Shown piece after piece: positions 12,646-23,600 of a stretch of 64,000 nt of DNA; position 1 is the stretch's first letter; each line of letters starts with the position of its first letter. The DNA is from Lepturacanthus savala (taxonomy: Eukaryota > Chordata > Actinopteri > Scombriformes > Trichiuridae). A program made the position numbers and the translations under genes. The stretch covers positions 5,113,592 to 5,177,591 of the forward strand of contig CM060466.1 in NCBI GenBank assembly GCA_030544235.1, given 5' to 3'. The notes under the pieces were generated by a model. The model made no database searches, was not told where the DNA came from, and was given only the letters and a program-made list of their open reading frames with translations.

Positions 12646-13190
12646 GCTGACACGCCTGCAGGAGAGCAGCACAAACACGGCTTTTACACGGGCCGCGACT
12701 CGCTAAATCACACACACACACACAAATCACAGGCTTCACTGACAATTCTACAAGGAGGTATTACAGATGTTCAAGCTCCTGTTCCTTCCTCCTGAGAACA
12801 TGGAAAAGACAAACCCTCCCAGAAAATGTCATTTTATTTAAAATATTATGATGATTATGATACAGATGTGTCCAAATATAATAGCCATTAATTTCTACTT
12901 TTTATGTCATAATTGTCTTTTTCCACTATTTTGGATTCTTAAGTAATAATTTTGACTTATTCCATTGCAATTTTCTTCTTATGTCCAGTAAACATAGTGT
13001 TGGAGCAGCATCTAGTGGTCATCAGTGGAACTGCAAATCAACACATGAGGGCTCTTTATTCTGACAACTGCTATAGACATATTGTACTTTTTATTTACCC
13101 GACTCTTTGTTTTTGTTATTGTTTCTAATCTGCCTATTTGGACAGTTTGAAATCTCTGGTCTCCCATCAGGGTTTCTTACCTGCTGCTGC

Positions 13191-13376
13191 TTATTTGCTC
13201 TTGGCAGCAGGAGGAGAAACGTACGCGACGATTCCCGGCTCAGGAATGTGGTCCTCTCTGGATTTATGCAGCAGTGGGTTTGACTTCAGGTTGTACCAGC
13301 CCCAGTGGATCAGACCCAGACTTGTGCCCATCACAATCAGGACTTTGTAGTTTCTCCAGAGCCCCCGCAGGCCCAT
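13191..13376 (-). CDS. small single-pass membrane protein, first ORF (61 aa)
   Basis: The ORF starts MGLRGLWRNYK, has a hydrophobic stretch LIVMGTSLGLIHWGWY (about residues 13-28), and ends in a polar tail with EPGIVAYVSPP. It fits a mitochondrial-type micro-protein with one membrane span. There is a faint resemblance to SMIM20/MITRAC7 (basic RN start, LI..G..LI, later GIV and PP), too weak for a name. The exon is 13181-13386: acceptor tggtttcccag lies 10 bases before the ATG, and donor GTAAG follows GCAGCAGCAG just after the stop TAA. A stop this close to a donor would not normally trigger strong nonsense-mediated decay, but it leaves the next exon (12493-12655) translated only by re-initiation or from another transcript. 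The first exon is probably near 14150. Confidence 0.65.
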   Translation of the reverse strand: MGLRGLWRNYKVLIVMGTSLGLIHWGWYNLKSNPLLHKSREDHIPEPGIVAYVSPPAAKSK

Positions 13377-14104
13377 GACAGAAAGGCTGGGAAACCAGAA
13401 CAGGGCAGGTCAATGGGGAAATAAACCAAATAAACCACCATTAAACACGCTGGACTATTTCATGTCGCAGTTTTTACTTTTCATGTCATCATTTTCTCAC
13501 TCATTTCAATCTGAACAAGAGGAAATATTCTAGAGCATGTGTCAAACCCAAATCTGGTACTTTGTTAAAGTACATCTGTCATTACTTGTACTTTCTATTC
13601 TTTAATATTTAGCATAGCAACACAAAACCGTTGATTCTAACCATTTGAAAAATCCATTAAATAAAAATATTAATAGTGGTTATCAGCATATTCTTGTATT
13701 AGTCTATAGATATCTGTGATGATTTTCAATGCTTTGCTGCAGCATTTTTAATAATTAGATGCTAACAACAATATAACATTATTTCTGTATCAGCATATTT
13801 TAAACTTCTAAAAATCTTAGCAAATTGACATTAGCACCATTATGAGTGGGCGGAGAGGCAATTATCTAATATAATAACACAAAATATATATATTTTTTAC
13901 TTTTAACACACCGGGAACCTTGACCAACACATGCTATACAGAGACAGGCAGGACATGTTTAACAGCCACAGGAGGCTATTAGCTCACATGCTAACACAGC
14001 GAACGTTTAGCTCACTTGCAAACACTTTTAACGGTTAGCTCACTTGCTAACAAAGCTAACAGAAACGTTATATGTTGTAAATGTAGACAGGTGTGTGTTT
14101 ACGG

Positions 14105-14220
14105 AGTTAAACTAACCTGAGGTGATGTTTCGGCTCCGCTCTCACCTTCAGCTGTCCCAACTGCGCAGGCGCAGACCCGAGGTCCTGAACCGGGATGGAG
14201 GTGTCTCAGCTGCCGCCTGA
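14105..14220 (-). promoter_or_regulatory. probable first exon / promoter region of the small membrane-protein gene
   Basis: This is a locally GC-rich, CpG-containing segment (ctgcgcctgcgcagttggga on the minus strand, an NRF1-like GCGCCTGCGCA core). It is followed in the minus direction by candidate donors CTGAAG/GTGAGAGC and CCTCAG/GTTAG. It lies 0.7 kb upstream of the first coding exon. NRF1-type sites are frequent at promoters of nuclear-encoded mitochondrial genes, which fits the predicted proteins. The exact start site is not determined. Confidence 0.45.
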
Positions 14221-14224
14221 ACAC

Positions 14225-14933
14225 AATTATCAGCATTTATGGATGTATTCATTATACAATCTTTGTTAGAAAGCGAGCAACGCTCAAAAGTTGTACAATG
14301 ATATATGAAACATGATGAGATAATTTGAAAGGTGTCGATGATTTTACATTGTTTTTTGCCAGGCAACAGTGTCGGAGCTGAGTTTCTATTCCTTTTATTT
14401 TTTTCGTAATGCTTTAATTAACCAAACACAATACTTTTACAGCGCACGTGACAGATGAACGGGTTTAATAACACATTTAATTTAATTTGCTCTGTTAAAA
14501 ACTATATTGACAATTCTAACGCCCCAACACTTAGAATCTTCAATATCGACGGTGTAGACTTTTACATAAAAGGTGCAATTATAAATGGTTTTATACATAC
14601 TACTGAAATGTGTGTGAGGTTTTTTACCATAGTATGTGAATGTGTTTTGTTTCATATGTGTGTCATAAGATATGCTTCCACCTACACACACACACACACA
14701 CACACGCACACACTCTCTGGAAAATGTGGTGGTATGATCAGACTTTGTCCACAAAGAGGATTTCAGCAGAAAAATAAATATAATGAATGTATTATTGTAT
14801 ACATTTACATACAATTTAATGTGTTTTATTAAACTTTTGTGCAGTCAAAAGTGATCGGCCATTAGAAATAAATGGGATAGACCAGAATTAATACAAGGAA
14901 TTATTGAACTCGGGTACATCGATTTGTCAGATC

Positions 14934-15006
<73 letters not shown>

Positions 15007-15250
15007 TCTTACTGTTTATTCTGTGATATGTTCCATCTGATTATTTCTTATAGTCAAAATAATCATGAAATTGTGTTTATTTAGAACTCAAATTCAAGAT
15101 GTATGAATCAGATCAATGACACATATAGTCCATAAATAAATGTAAATGTATGTATTATCACACCTTTTATGATGAGTCTTAATGGAACAATCAAATTTGA
15201 CCTGGAACACCACATTGATGAACATGAAACAAACACATCATGACGGTTAA
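14225..15250. other. intergenic; CA microsatellites
   Basis: AT-rich spacer with CA repeats at about 14689-14712 and a long pure (CA)n at 14934-15003. No gene recognised. The tandem-duplicated NLR unit begins just after this, at about 15253. Confidence 0.6.
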
Positions 15251-15332
15251 GATACATGTTTTATTACTTTCATTCATTTCATCATTTTCATAAGGCATTG
15301 CCAAAACAAAAAAAATACATAACATATTATGT

Positions 15333-15695
15333 ACATAACAAAATCAGTCAGTCATTTTCTATACCTGCTTATTCCTCATTAGGGTCACATGGTCTGCTGG
15401 AGCCAATCCCAGCACGTTACAGCGAGAGGCAGGGATACACCCCAGATGGTCTCCAGCCAATCGTGGGGCACACACACCATTCACTCACACACTCACACCT
15501 ACGGGCAATTTAGAGTCTCCAATTAACCTCAGCATGTGTTTGGACTGTGGGAGGAAGCTGGAGTACCTGGTGAAAACCCACGCAGACACGGGGAGAACAT
15601 GCAAACTCCACACAGAAAGGTCCCAGACCCAGGACCAAGGAGGTCTTGAACCTGTGACCTTCTTACTGTGAGGCAACAGCGCTAAACATAACAAA
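15333..15695 (-). mobile_element. tRNA-like SINE, target-site duplication ACATAACAAA
   Basis: The copy is nearly full length on the minus strand and lacks the first bases of the tRNA-like head. Flanking direct repeats ACATAACAAA occur at 15333-15342 and 15686-15695. The 3' end is the family's AAGCAGGTATAGAAAATGAC followed by a short TGAC tail. It lies upstream of the untranslated first exon of NLR gene A and is absent from the equivalent place in gene B, so it inserted after the duplication. Confidence 0.85.
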
Positions 15696-15809
15696 GTATG
15701 TACATAATATATGTAGACTGGTCTTAAGAGGAGTGCTTTTAATTATTTGTTTGCTTTAGTTTGTTAATGTGAAGTTCATTTTCTTGATATTTACAACTTT
15801 TTCTTCACT

Positions 15810-15997
15810 GGAGGGAGGAGCCGCTACCGGCTGATCCACTGCAGACGGTGACGTACTGACGGCTCTGGATCTGGATTTGAAGGTATGAGGATGTGAGGTC
15901 TGACAGTCGGATGAACACAGACTCCAGCAGCATGTGTCTGCGTCTGCAGACGAAGGCAGAAAGTCTCTCTGAGCTCATCAGGACGTGACTTCAACAG
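15810..15997 (+). other. NLR gene A untranslated first exon
   Basis: The sequence ending gacttcaacag/GTGAGAAC is almost identical to 29905-30091 upstream of gene B. In both copies it lies about 1.7 kb before the PYD exon. Conservation of the block and of the donor suggest a 5' untranslated exon. The transcription start is not defined. Confidence 0.55.
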
Positions 15998-17157
15998 GTG
16001 AGAACTCTGACAGGTAACATTACACCTGATGAACAAACTCTGCTGTCACTTGTTATAGTTCATTGCTGTGTAATGTGTGTGTAGACGAGTCATTCTTTCT
16101 ACTCTGGTTTATTCTGTTTATATGATATAATACAATCATTTACATGGATCATTAATTCATTATTCTATATGTGGTGTTTTGGCCAAATTGAGCATGTTTC
16201 ATTATTCAAATTTAGAGAGAGAGAGAAACAGAGAGTGAACGAGGGAGATTTAAATCACATCTCACTTCACATCTGAGAAATGTGAACATGTAACAAAAGA
16301 AATATGGGTGGAGTAGCACAGGTGAGATGGAGCTGATAGAGAGAGATGACGTCACTAATATAACAAGTTCTACAGCTTCATGCTGTTGGCTGTGGTTCAC
16401 AAACAGGAGTCAGAAGCTGTTATTATCTCTGCTCGTTGCTCTGTGGGAACTCAGAACAAATGACTTCTGAAGACAGGAAATCCTAATATGGGCAAGGATG
16501 GTGAAGCTGAGCTGTGATTGGCTGGGACAGTTTATGCTGTTGTGGTTAAAAAGGACTGCATTTTCATGTCAAAATTGAGCTTTTTTTATGTTCAGCCGTT
16601 CCGATTTGATCAGAACCAGGAAACAAATGAGATTAAATCACATTACTTTACAGAATATTAAAAAAAGAATAGAATACTAAGCTTTAAAAAAAAAAACAAT
16701 TGTTTCTTTACAAACTTTATTTATATTTATTTAAATAAAGATTTACCTGCTTCAGGTGAATAAATGTATTTCAGTATTTCAGCCTCACAATTCCTCTGAG
16801 TTCCTCTTAGTTTTGCCTCTGAAGCAGCATTTTTTCATGTTTAGTTTAAATATTCATTTATTTATTTATATTAAATACACAGTCATTTACCTGAAGCAGG
16901 TAAATCCTGAAGCTTTTCCTGCTTTTGTCTCTTGCAGTGTAGTCATGTTCTGATGTGATGACTTCACAGCCAGCGTTGACAGGAGGAAACATCCAGTGAA
17001 CATATGACCTGTGAGTATTGTACTGAGATATTTGCTGCTTGGAAACTCAGACCAATATAAGATCAATATAATATATAATAATAACATCAAATATAGGCAT
17101 TTGTCTTAAGAGTAGTGTTTTATTTATTTAATTTTATTCTTTTAATTTGTTAATTAA

Positions 17158-17519
17158 TGTTAAGTTAAGGGGGCGACACGGTGGAGCAGGGGTTAGCGCT
17201 GTTGCCTCACAGCAAGAAGGTCACAGGTTCAAGACCTCCTTGGTCCTGGGTCTGGGACCTTTCTGTGTGGAGTTTGCATGTTCTCCCCGTGTCTGTGTGG
17301 GTTTTCACCAGGTACTCCAGCTTCCTCCCACAGTCCAAAAACATGCTGAGGTTAATTGGAGACTCTAAATTGCCCGTAGGTGTGAGTGTGTGAGTGAATG
17401 GTGTGTGTGCCCCACGATTGGCTGGCTCTCGCCGCAATGTGCTAGGATTGGCTCCAGCAGACCATGTGACCCTAATGAGGAATAAGCAGGTATAGAAAAT
17501 GAGATGATTGTTAAGTTAA
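17158..17519 (+). mobile_element. tRNA-like SINE with TSD TGTTAAGTTAA
   Basis: A plus-strand copy starts GGCGACACGGTGGAGCAGGG and carries the B-box-like GGTTCAAGACC. It has an internal deletion of about 30 bp near 17426. Perfect direct repeats TGTTAAGTTAA occur at 17158-17168 and 17509-17519. It sits in the 5' intron of NLR gene A, and gene B lacks it. Confidence 0.88.
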
Positions 17520-17697
17520 TTTAAAAAAAGTTAATCTCCCTTCATATTGTTTTTGATATTGTAATTCTTTCTTATCCCCTTGTTCTTGAATAAAACAGCA
17601 ACCACAGAGACACAATAGAACATGTGGCTGTGGATTAGTGTTTGTCACATGAAAAGTTCTTCATGTTGAAAATATTCTGTGATTGATAACAGAAACA

Positions 17698-20600
17698 ATG
17701 TCAGAGGAGATCCTGCTGGACCTTCTGGAGAATGTCATAGACAAGCAATTTAAAGTTTTCAAGTGGCACCTAGCAAACAGAAGTGTGGAAGGCTACAAAT
17801 CCATCCCAGCATTTCGTCTGGAGAAGGCAGAGAGACAGGACGTCGTGGACCTGATGGTGCAGACCTACCAGCTTCATGGAGCTGTGGAGGTCACCAAGAA
17901 GCTGTTAGAGAAGATCAACAGGAACGATCTGCTGCAGAGATTATCAGACAACGTCTCAGGACCAGGAGGTGAGTCACAGGAAGAGAGAAACATGATGTAA
18001 CTGCAGGGTGAAAAGTGCATTTATACGGCAACTATCTCATCAAACAACATATGAACCTGTTCAACCTGTTCATACAAGACACATCTCTCACATCCAGACA
18101 ATGCTGACACATTATGATCAAAGCTAAATTCCATATGATCATGTGTTACTGATTATTTATTATCTCAGTGGATGTCAGTGATGATCAGGAGCCTTCAGAG
18201 AACAGAGGACCTTCCTCCTCTCAGCCTGGTCCTCCTCCTCTTCCTGAACTTCCCACTGCCAGCAGCCAGAATGAAGGTAAAGCTGCTGTCATCTCTGCTT
18301 TGTATCTGATGGTGTAGTTTTCACATTGTTACCAGGTAATCTATCATGAATATCATTCCAGATAAGAATTGATTCATCAAACTGCAGCATACTTAATTTT
18401 GAAATCAAAATTGTGACTATAATGTCAAATATCTTTGTGTCCATCATGTAAATTTAATGCAGGCTTAGTAGAATTCCTCATCATGTCTCTCTCTGACAGA
18501 TGATATCATTGAAGAGGAGCCTTCAGAGAACAGAGGACCTTCCTCCTCACAGCCTCCGACCTGCAGCTGCCAGAATAAAGGTGAAGCTGTTCAAAGCTGC
18601 ACATGCTCAATAGCGTCCGTTTTAAACATAACTACTTTCTGGAGACTGAATTGTGGCCTCTGTTATTAGTCTTTGAAGTCCTTTCTAAAAATACAAATGC
18701 GATCAAACTCTTGACGATGAAGGAACATATCAGAGCAGTGGTGTAGAGGAAGATATTACAGCATTGATACACAATACATGTTAGTAGATCAGTTGGTCAT
18801 CATTGCTGGTCTAAATCCATATATGAAGATAAATACAAAAAAATACAAAATGCACCTTTATTTCTTTAAAAAGATTCTGGTAGAGTCCCACCCACTTTCA
18901 CTTTAGTGCAGAAATCCCAGTAAAAACATATATCAAGGTGATCAGGACATAAATAATCTCACGTGTTAATTGTGGTGAACATTAGACGTCCCGTCAGCTT
19001 TCATAACTGCTGCTGTCACACCAATCCTGAAAAGACCTGGGATCCTAATGACTTCAATAATTCTTACCCTATCTCCATCGTATCCTTCATTTCCAAAATT
19101 CTAGTTTCATTTCAACTTAAGACATCTCACCCTCAAAAGTCTGTATGAGCCCTACCAGTCTGGCTTATGCCCTTGACACAGTACAGAAACTGGTCTTATC
19201 AGAATCACTAAAAACCTCCTCACTGCAGCTGACACTGGTTCAATCTCAATTCTCATCCTTCTCGACATGAGTACAGCCCTCAACACCATCTCACATCCCA
19301 TCCTCCTCAGCAGACTCCTCTCACCCACACCCCCCTTCTTTGGTTCCACTCTTAACTCTCAGTCTGCACTCAGTTGATACAGCCCAACTCACAACAGGTG
19401 TTCCCCAGGGCTCTGTCCTGTGGCCTCGTCTTCTTCCGCTTTATCCCTTGTCGGGTCGCGGGGGCAGCAGTTCAGCAGGGAAGCACCGACTTCCCTCTCC
19501 CCGGCTGTCCTGGGGCCCCTTCTCTTTATAACCTACCTCCTCCCCCTCGACCATATCTTCCACAAATTTGAAATTATTTTCCACTGCTTCACTCTACCTT
19601 TCTTCTAATCCTAACTCCACACTCCCACCCCCCACACTTCTTGTCTTTCTGAAAAAAAAACATGGTTCAATCAGTTGAATCTACCAAAACTAAACAGAAA
19701 TCAAAGTGAAGTCCTTCTCTATCTATGGCTCCTCAATCTCCCTCTCTCCTCAGGTCTGGGTGTCATCCTCAACAGTACATTATCTTTCCATTGTCACATC
19801 ATTAACAATACCTTACCTGCCTACTTCCATCTGCATTCCATCAGCCTTCTCTCCTCTCCCATCCCCCCATATCCCTGCCATCCTTGTCCACAGCTTTGTC
19901 ATCTTCAACCTTGACTACTGTAACTCTTTCCTCTTTGCCTTCCTCAAAAGTCTCTCCATAAACTTCAGCTGGTTCAGAACTGCTGCCTGGATTATCACCA
20001 GAACCCCCATCATCCCGTCAACCAGATAATGACGTACAAACTCCCCCTGTACATCTAAAAGTCCTCCCATAACCTCGCTCCTCCCTTCCTCCCCAACCTC
20101 ACATGATGACACATTGTCACTACATCTTCTCCCTCCACCTCACTGTATCCTCTGTCCAACTCAGTCAGGGGTGTCAAACTGTGATCCTGGAGGGCTGGTG
20201 CGACTGCAGGCCTTTGTTACAACCAATCAGTAACACGTCTGATTCTACCAATGAAGGTCCTTAGGAAGGGCTCTAGTGGTTGATTAGTAGAATCAGGTGT
20301 GTGACTCCTTGGTTGGAACAAAAACCTGCAGTCACGCGACCCTTCAGGACCAGAGTTTGACACCCCTAAGAGCCTCTCTGCTCCCAGTCTGGAACTCTCT
20401 ACCAACTGACCTCTATAACTCTTCCACCCTACCCATCTTCAAATCAAAACTCAAAACCCATCTGTTCTGGCTCTCATACTACTTTTACTACCCCCTACCT
20501 ATTGTTTGGACAGTGTCTTTAAAATGTATTATTAGTAATATTATTATTGTTAGATGAAACATATAGCAGGTAAAATTTAGTTTGCTATCATGTGAAGCTC

Positions 20601-23600
20601 ATTAACATATTCAATTAGCCGTGTACAATGTCCATCAAAAAGAAAAAAACAAATCATTTGCATATCTCATAGGCTGCATTTAACTCAGTATGATGTGTTC
20701 AATCCTAATGAGAAAATCATCTAGAACAGCATTTGAGTTATTGTAGAGAAACAAGCTATAACTTCACTGCTGCTTGTGAGAAAAAGCCTCTGCATCTTGT
20801 ATGTTTGTTTTTTATTCATGTCTCACAGATGTGATGCTTCCAGGACCAAAGCCACAGCCCATCTCACATTACCAAGGCCAGCTTCAGTTAATGTTCCAGG
20901 ATACATACAAGTGTGTGCGGGAGGGGTGGACAGAGAAGAAGGATGAACAACCTCTGGAGCTTATCTTCGTTAAGGTTTACATTTCAGTCGGAGGTGAAAT
21001 ACACATCATCACACATGAGGTCATAGAGTCTGAGATGACAGGGGAACCAGGAGACACAGAGAAACCAGTTGAACCCATTGACATTTTCAAATGCTCCTCT
21101 GGAAGAACAATCAGAACAGTTCTGACCAATGGATTTGCAGGAATTGGTAAAACAATTCTTGTGCGCAAGTTTGTATTGGACTGGGCTGAAAAAGGAGCCA
21201 ATCAAGATGTGCATCTCATTTTCCCCTTCACCTTCCGTCAGCTGAATTTACTGAAGGGAAAAAGGTTCCGTTTGGCTGAACTCATTCATAAATGCATCAG
21301 GGAGACCAGAGTCATCCCAGAGGAGGTTCTCAATCACATCTTTACAACTCTGCAGAAATCAGCAAACACCAACTGTGACAAGAGTGAATACAAAGTTCTG
21401 TTTGTGATCGATGGACTGGATGAGAGCCGCCTTCTCCTGAACTGTTCTACTGGCATAACTCTGGGTGAAGACTTTGATGTGGCAGAGTCGGCTTCAGTGG
21501 ATGTGCTGGTGGAAAACCTCATCAAGAAAAATCTGCTCCCCTCTGCTCGCCTCTGGATAACCACAAGACCTGCAGCAGCCAATCTGATCCATTCTGATTT
21601 CATTGACAGGGTGACAGAGGTCAGAGGGTTCACTGACCCACAGAAGGAGGAGTACTTCAGGAAGAGATTCAGAGATAAGGAGCAGGCCACAATAAACACA
21701 ATCATCTCCCACATCAAGACATCCAGAAGCCTCCACATCATGTGCCGCATCCCAGTCTTCTGCTGGATCACTGCTACAGTTCTAGAGGATCTGTTGAACA
21801 AAGGAGGAGCGCTGCCCAAGACCCTGACTGAGATGTACACAGAATTCCTGGTGTTTCAGATTGATCAAACAAAAGACAAATATGGCCCAGAGAAGTGTGT
21901 TCAGTACATTAAGTCATTAGCTAAACTGGCTTTCAACCAGCTGGAAAAAGGCAACCTGATCTTCTATGAAAAAGACCTGAGAGAAAGTGGCATTGATGTC
22001 CATGGAGCCTCAGTGTGTTCAGGAGTGTTCTCAGAAATCTTTAAAGAAGAGCGTGGGAAGAGAAATGAGAAGAAGATGTTCAGCTTTGTCCATCTGAGTG
22101 TTCAGGAGTTCCTGGCTGCTCTTCATGTACAAATGTCTCACATCAACAACAACACAAATGTCCTGTCTGAAACCTTTGCAGAACAAGTACGAAGATTTTT
22201 CAGAAAAACATCTATGGGAAAGATCCACAGGATTGCCATTGACAGGGCCTTACAGAGTCCAAATGGACACCTGGACTTGTTCCTCCGTTTCCTCCTGGGT
22301 CTTTCACTGCAGACCAATCAGGAGAAACTAAACCTGCTGATGAAGACAGAAGGAAGCTCAGAGACCAACCAGGAAACAGTCACTTACATCAAGAAGAAGC
22401 TCAATGAGAATCTGTCTGCAGAGAGAAGCATCAACCTGTTCCACTGTATGAATGAACTGAATGATCCTTCCTTAGTGGAGCAGATCCAACAGTCCCTGAG
22501 ATCAAGACGTCTCATCAAAAAGAAACTGTCTCCTGTTCAGTGGTCAGCTCTGGCCTTCATCTTACTCTCATCAGAAGAAGATCTGAGTGTGTTTGACCTG
22601 AAGAAATACTCTGCTTCAGAGGAGGTTCTTCTGAGGCTGCTGCTACTGGTCAAAGTCTCCAACAAAGCTCTGTAGGTGCTCAGATAACAGCAGAAATTAA
22701 CACGTGTAAACTCATTCTGAATTAAACAAGGTAGACATTTTTAGGAATATAATGGAAATATCCAATATATTGTTTTGTCAGTGTTACCGTCAGTTAACTT
22801 ACACAATCTATTTCTTTTCTTGAGGTGTTTTATACTTTTTATGCCTAATGTGGTCTTGGTCAACCACAGAGGAGATGCTGTTTTTGACCTTGACATATTT
22901 TAACAGTAACACTTCTGTCTTCATCCGGAGGTCACAGATGGAGTTTGTGTGGTTTGCTTCAGGTGTGTAAGAGCATGTAGGCCCCCTGATCTATGTTCAT
23001 GGTCCCCAGGCTGTGTTTCCTTATTTCAATCATTTCCTTAATACGTTGACAGGACGGTCTCACCTCCTCAACACCGGCTGACAAGAACATGTCACACAAA
23101 CTCCATCAGTGTGACCTTCTGATGAAAAGGGATGTTTTACAATTGAAACATGTTAATGTACAGAACAAAAAAAGACAATGAACTCATTCAAGCTAATGAT
23201 TAACATTGTTTCTAATTCAAATTTTGTTATTTTAATTAATCAAGATCCTAATGAAATATATAGAGAGAAGGCAACGAGTGTGTCAGTGTTTGTCTTTATC
23301 TCTAACTCTCCTTTAGACTGAGTGGCTGTAAACTGTCAGAGAGAAGCTGTGCAGCTCTGTCCTCTGTTCTCACCTCCCAGTCCTCTAGTCTGAAAGAACT
23401 GGACCTGAGTAACAATGACCTGCAGGATTCTGGAGTGAAACAGCTGTCTGTTGGACTGGAGAGTTCAAACTGCAGACTGGAGACTCTCAGGTCAGGATTG
23501 ATCCTTTTGACAGATGCTGTATTATTTTTGCTTCTGTGTCAGTGTCTAAAATCTGTGGGACTATATTTGCATTCTTATGAAAGTTGTTTATCAACTAATG

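Noticed and set aside
12440..12745. 101-codon minus-strand ORF overlapping the small-protein exon
   Set aside because: It is a frame-shifted reading through intron and exon; the 50-codon frame starts right after a strong acceptor and has a sensible membrane-protein layout.
19152..20112. Separate small genes in the NLR A intron
   Set aside because: Open stretches match broken pieces of a LINE reverse transcriptase in order, so they are relics of one element.
22672..22675. Premature stop after the NACHT domain of gene A (and at 34917 in gene B)
   Set aside because: The TAG is part of the donor GTAGGT. Splicing one base earlier joins phase 2 LRR exons, so the receptors are not truncated.
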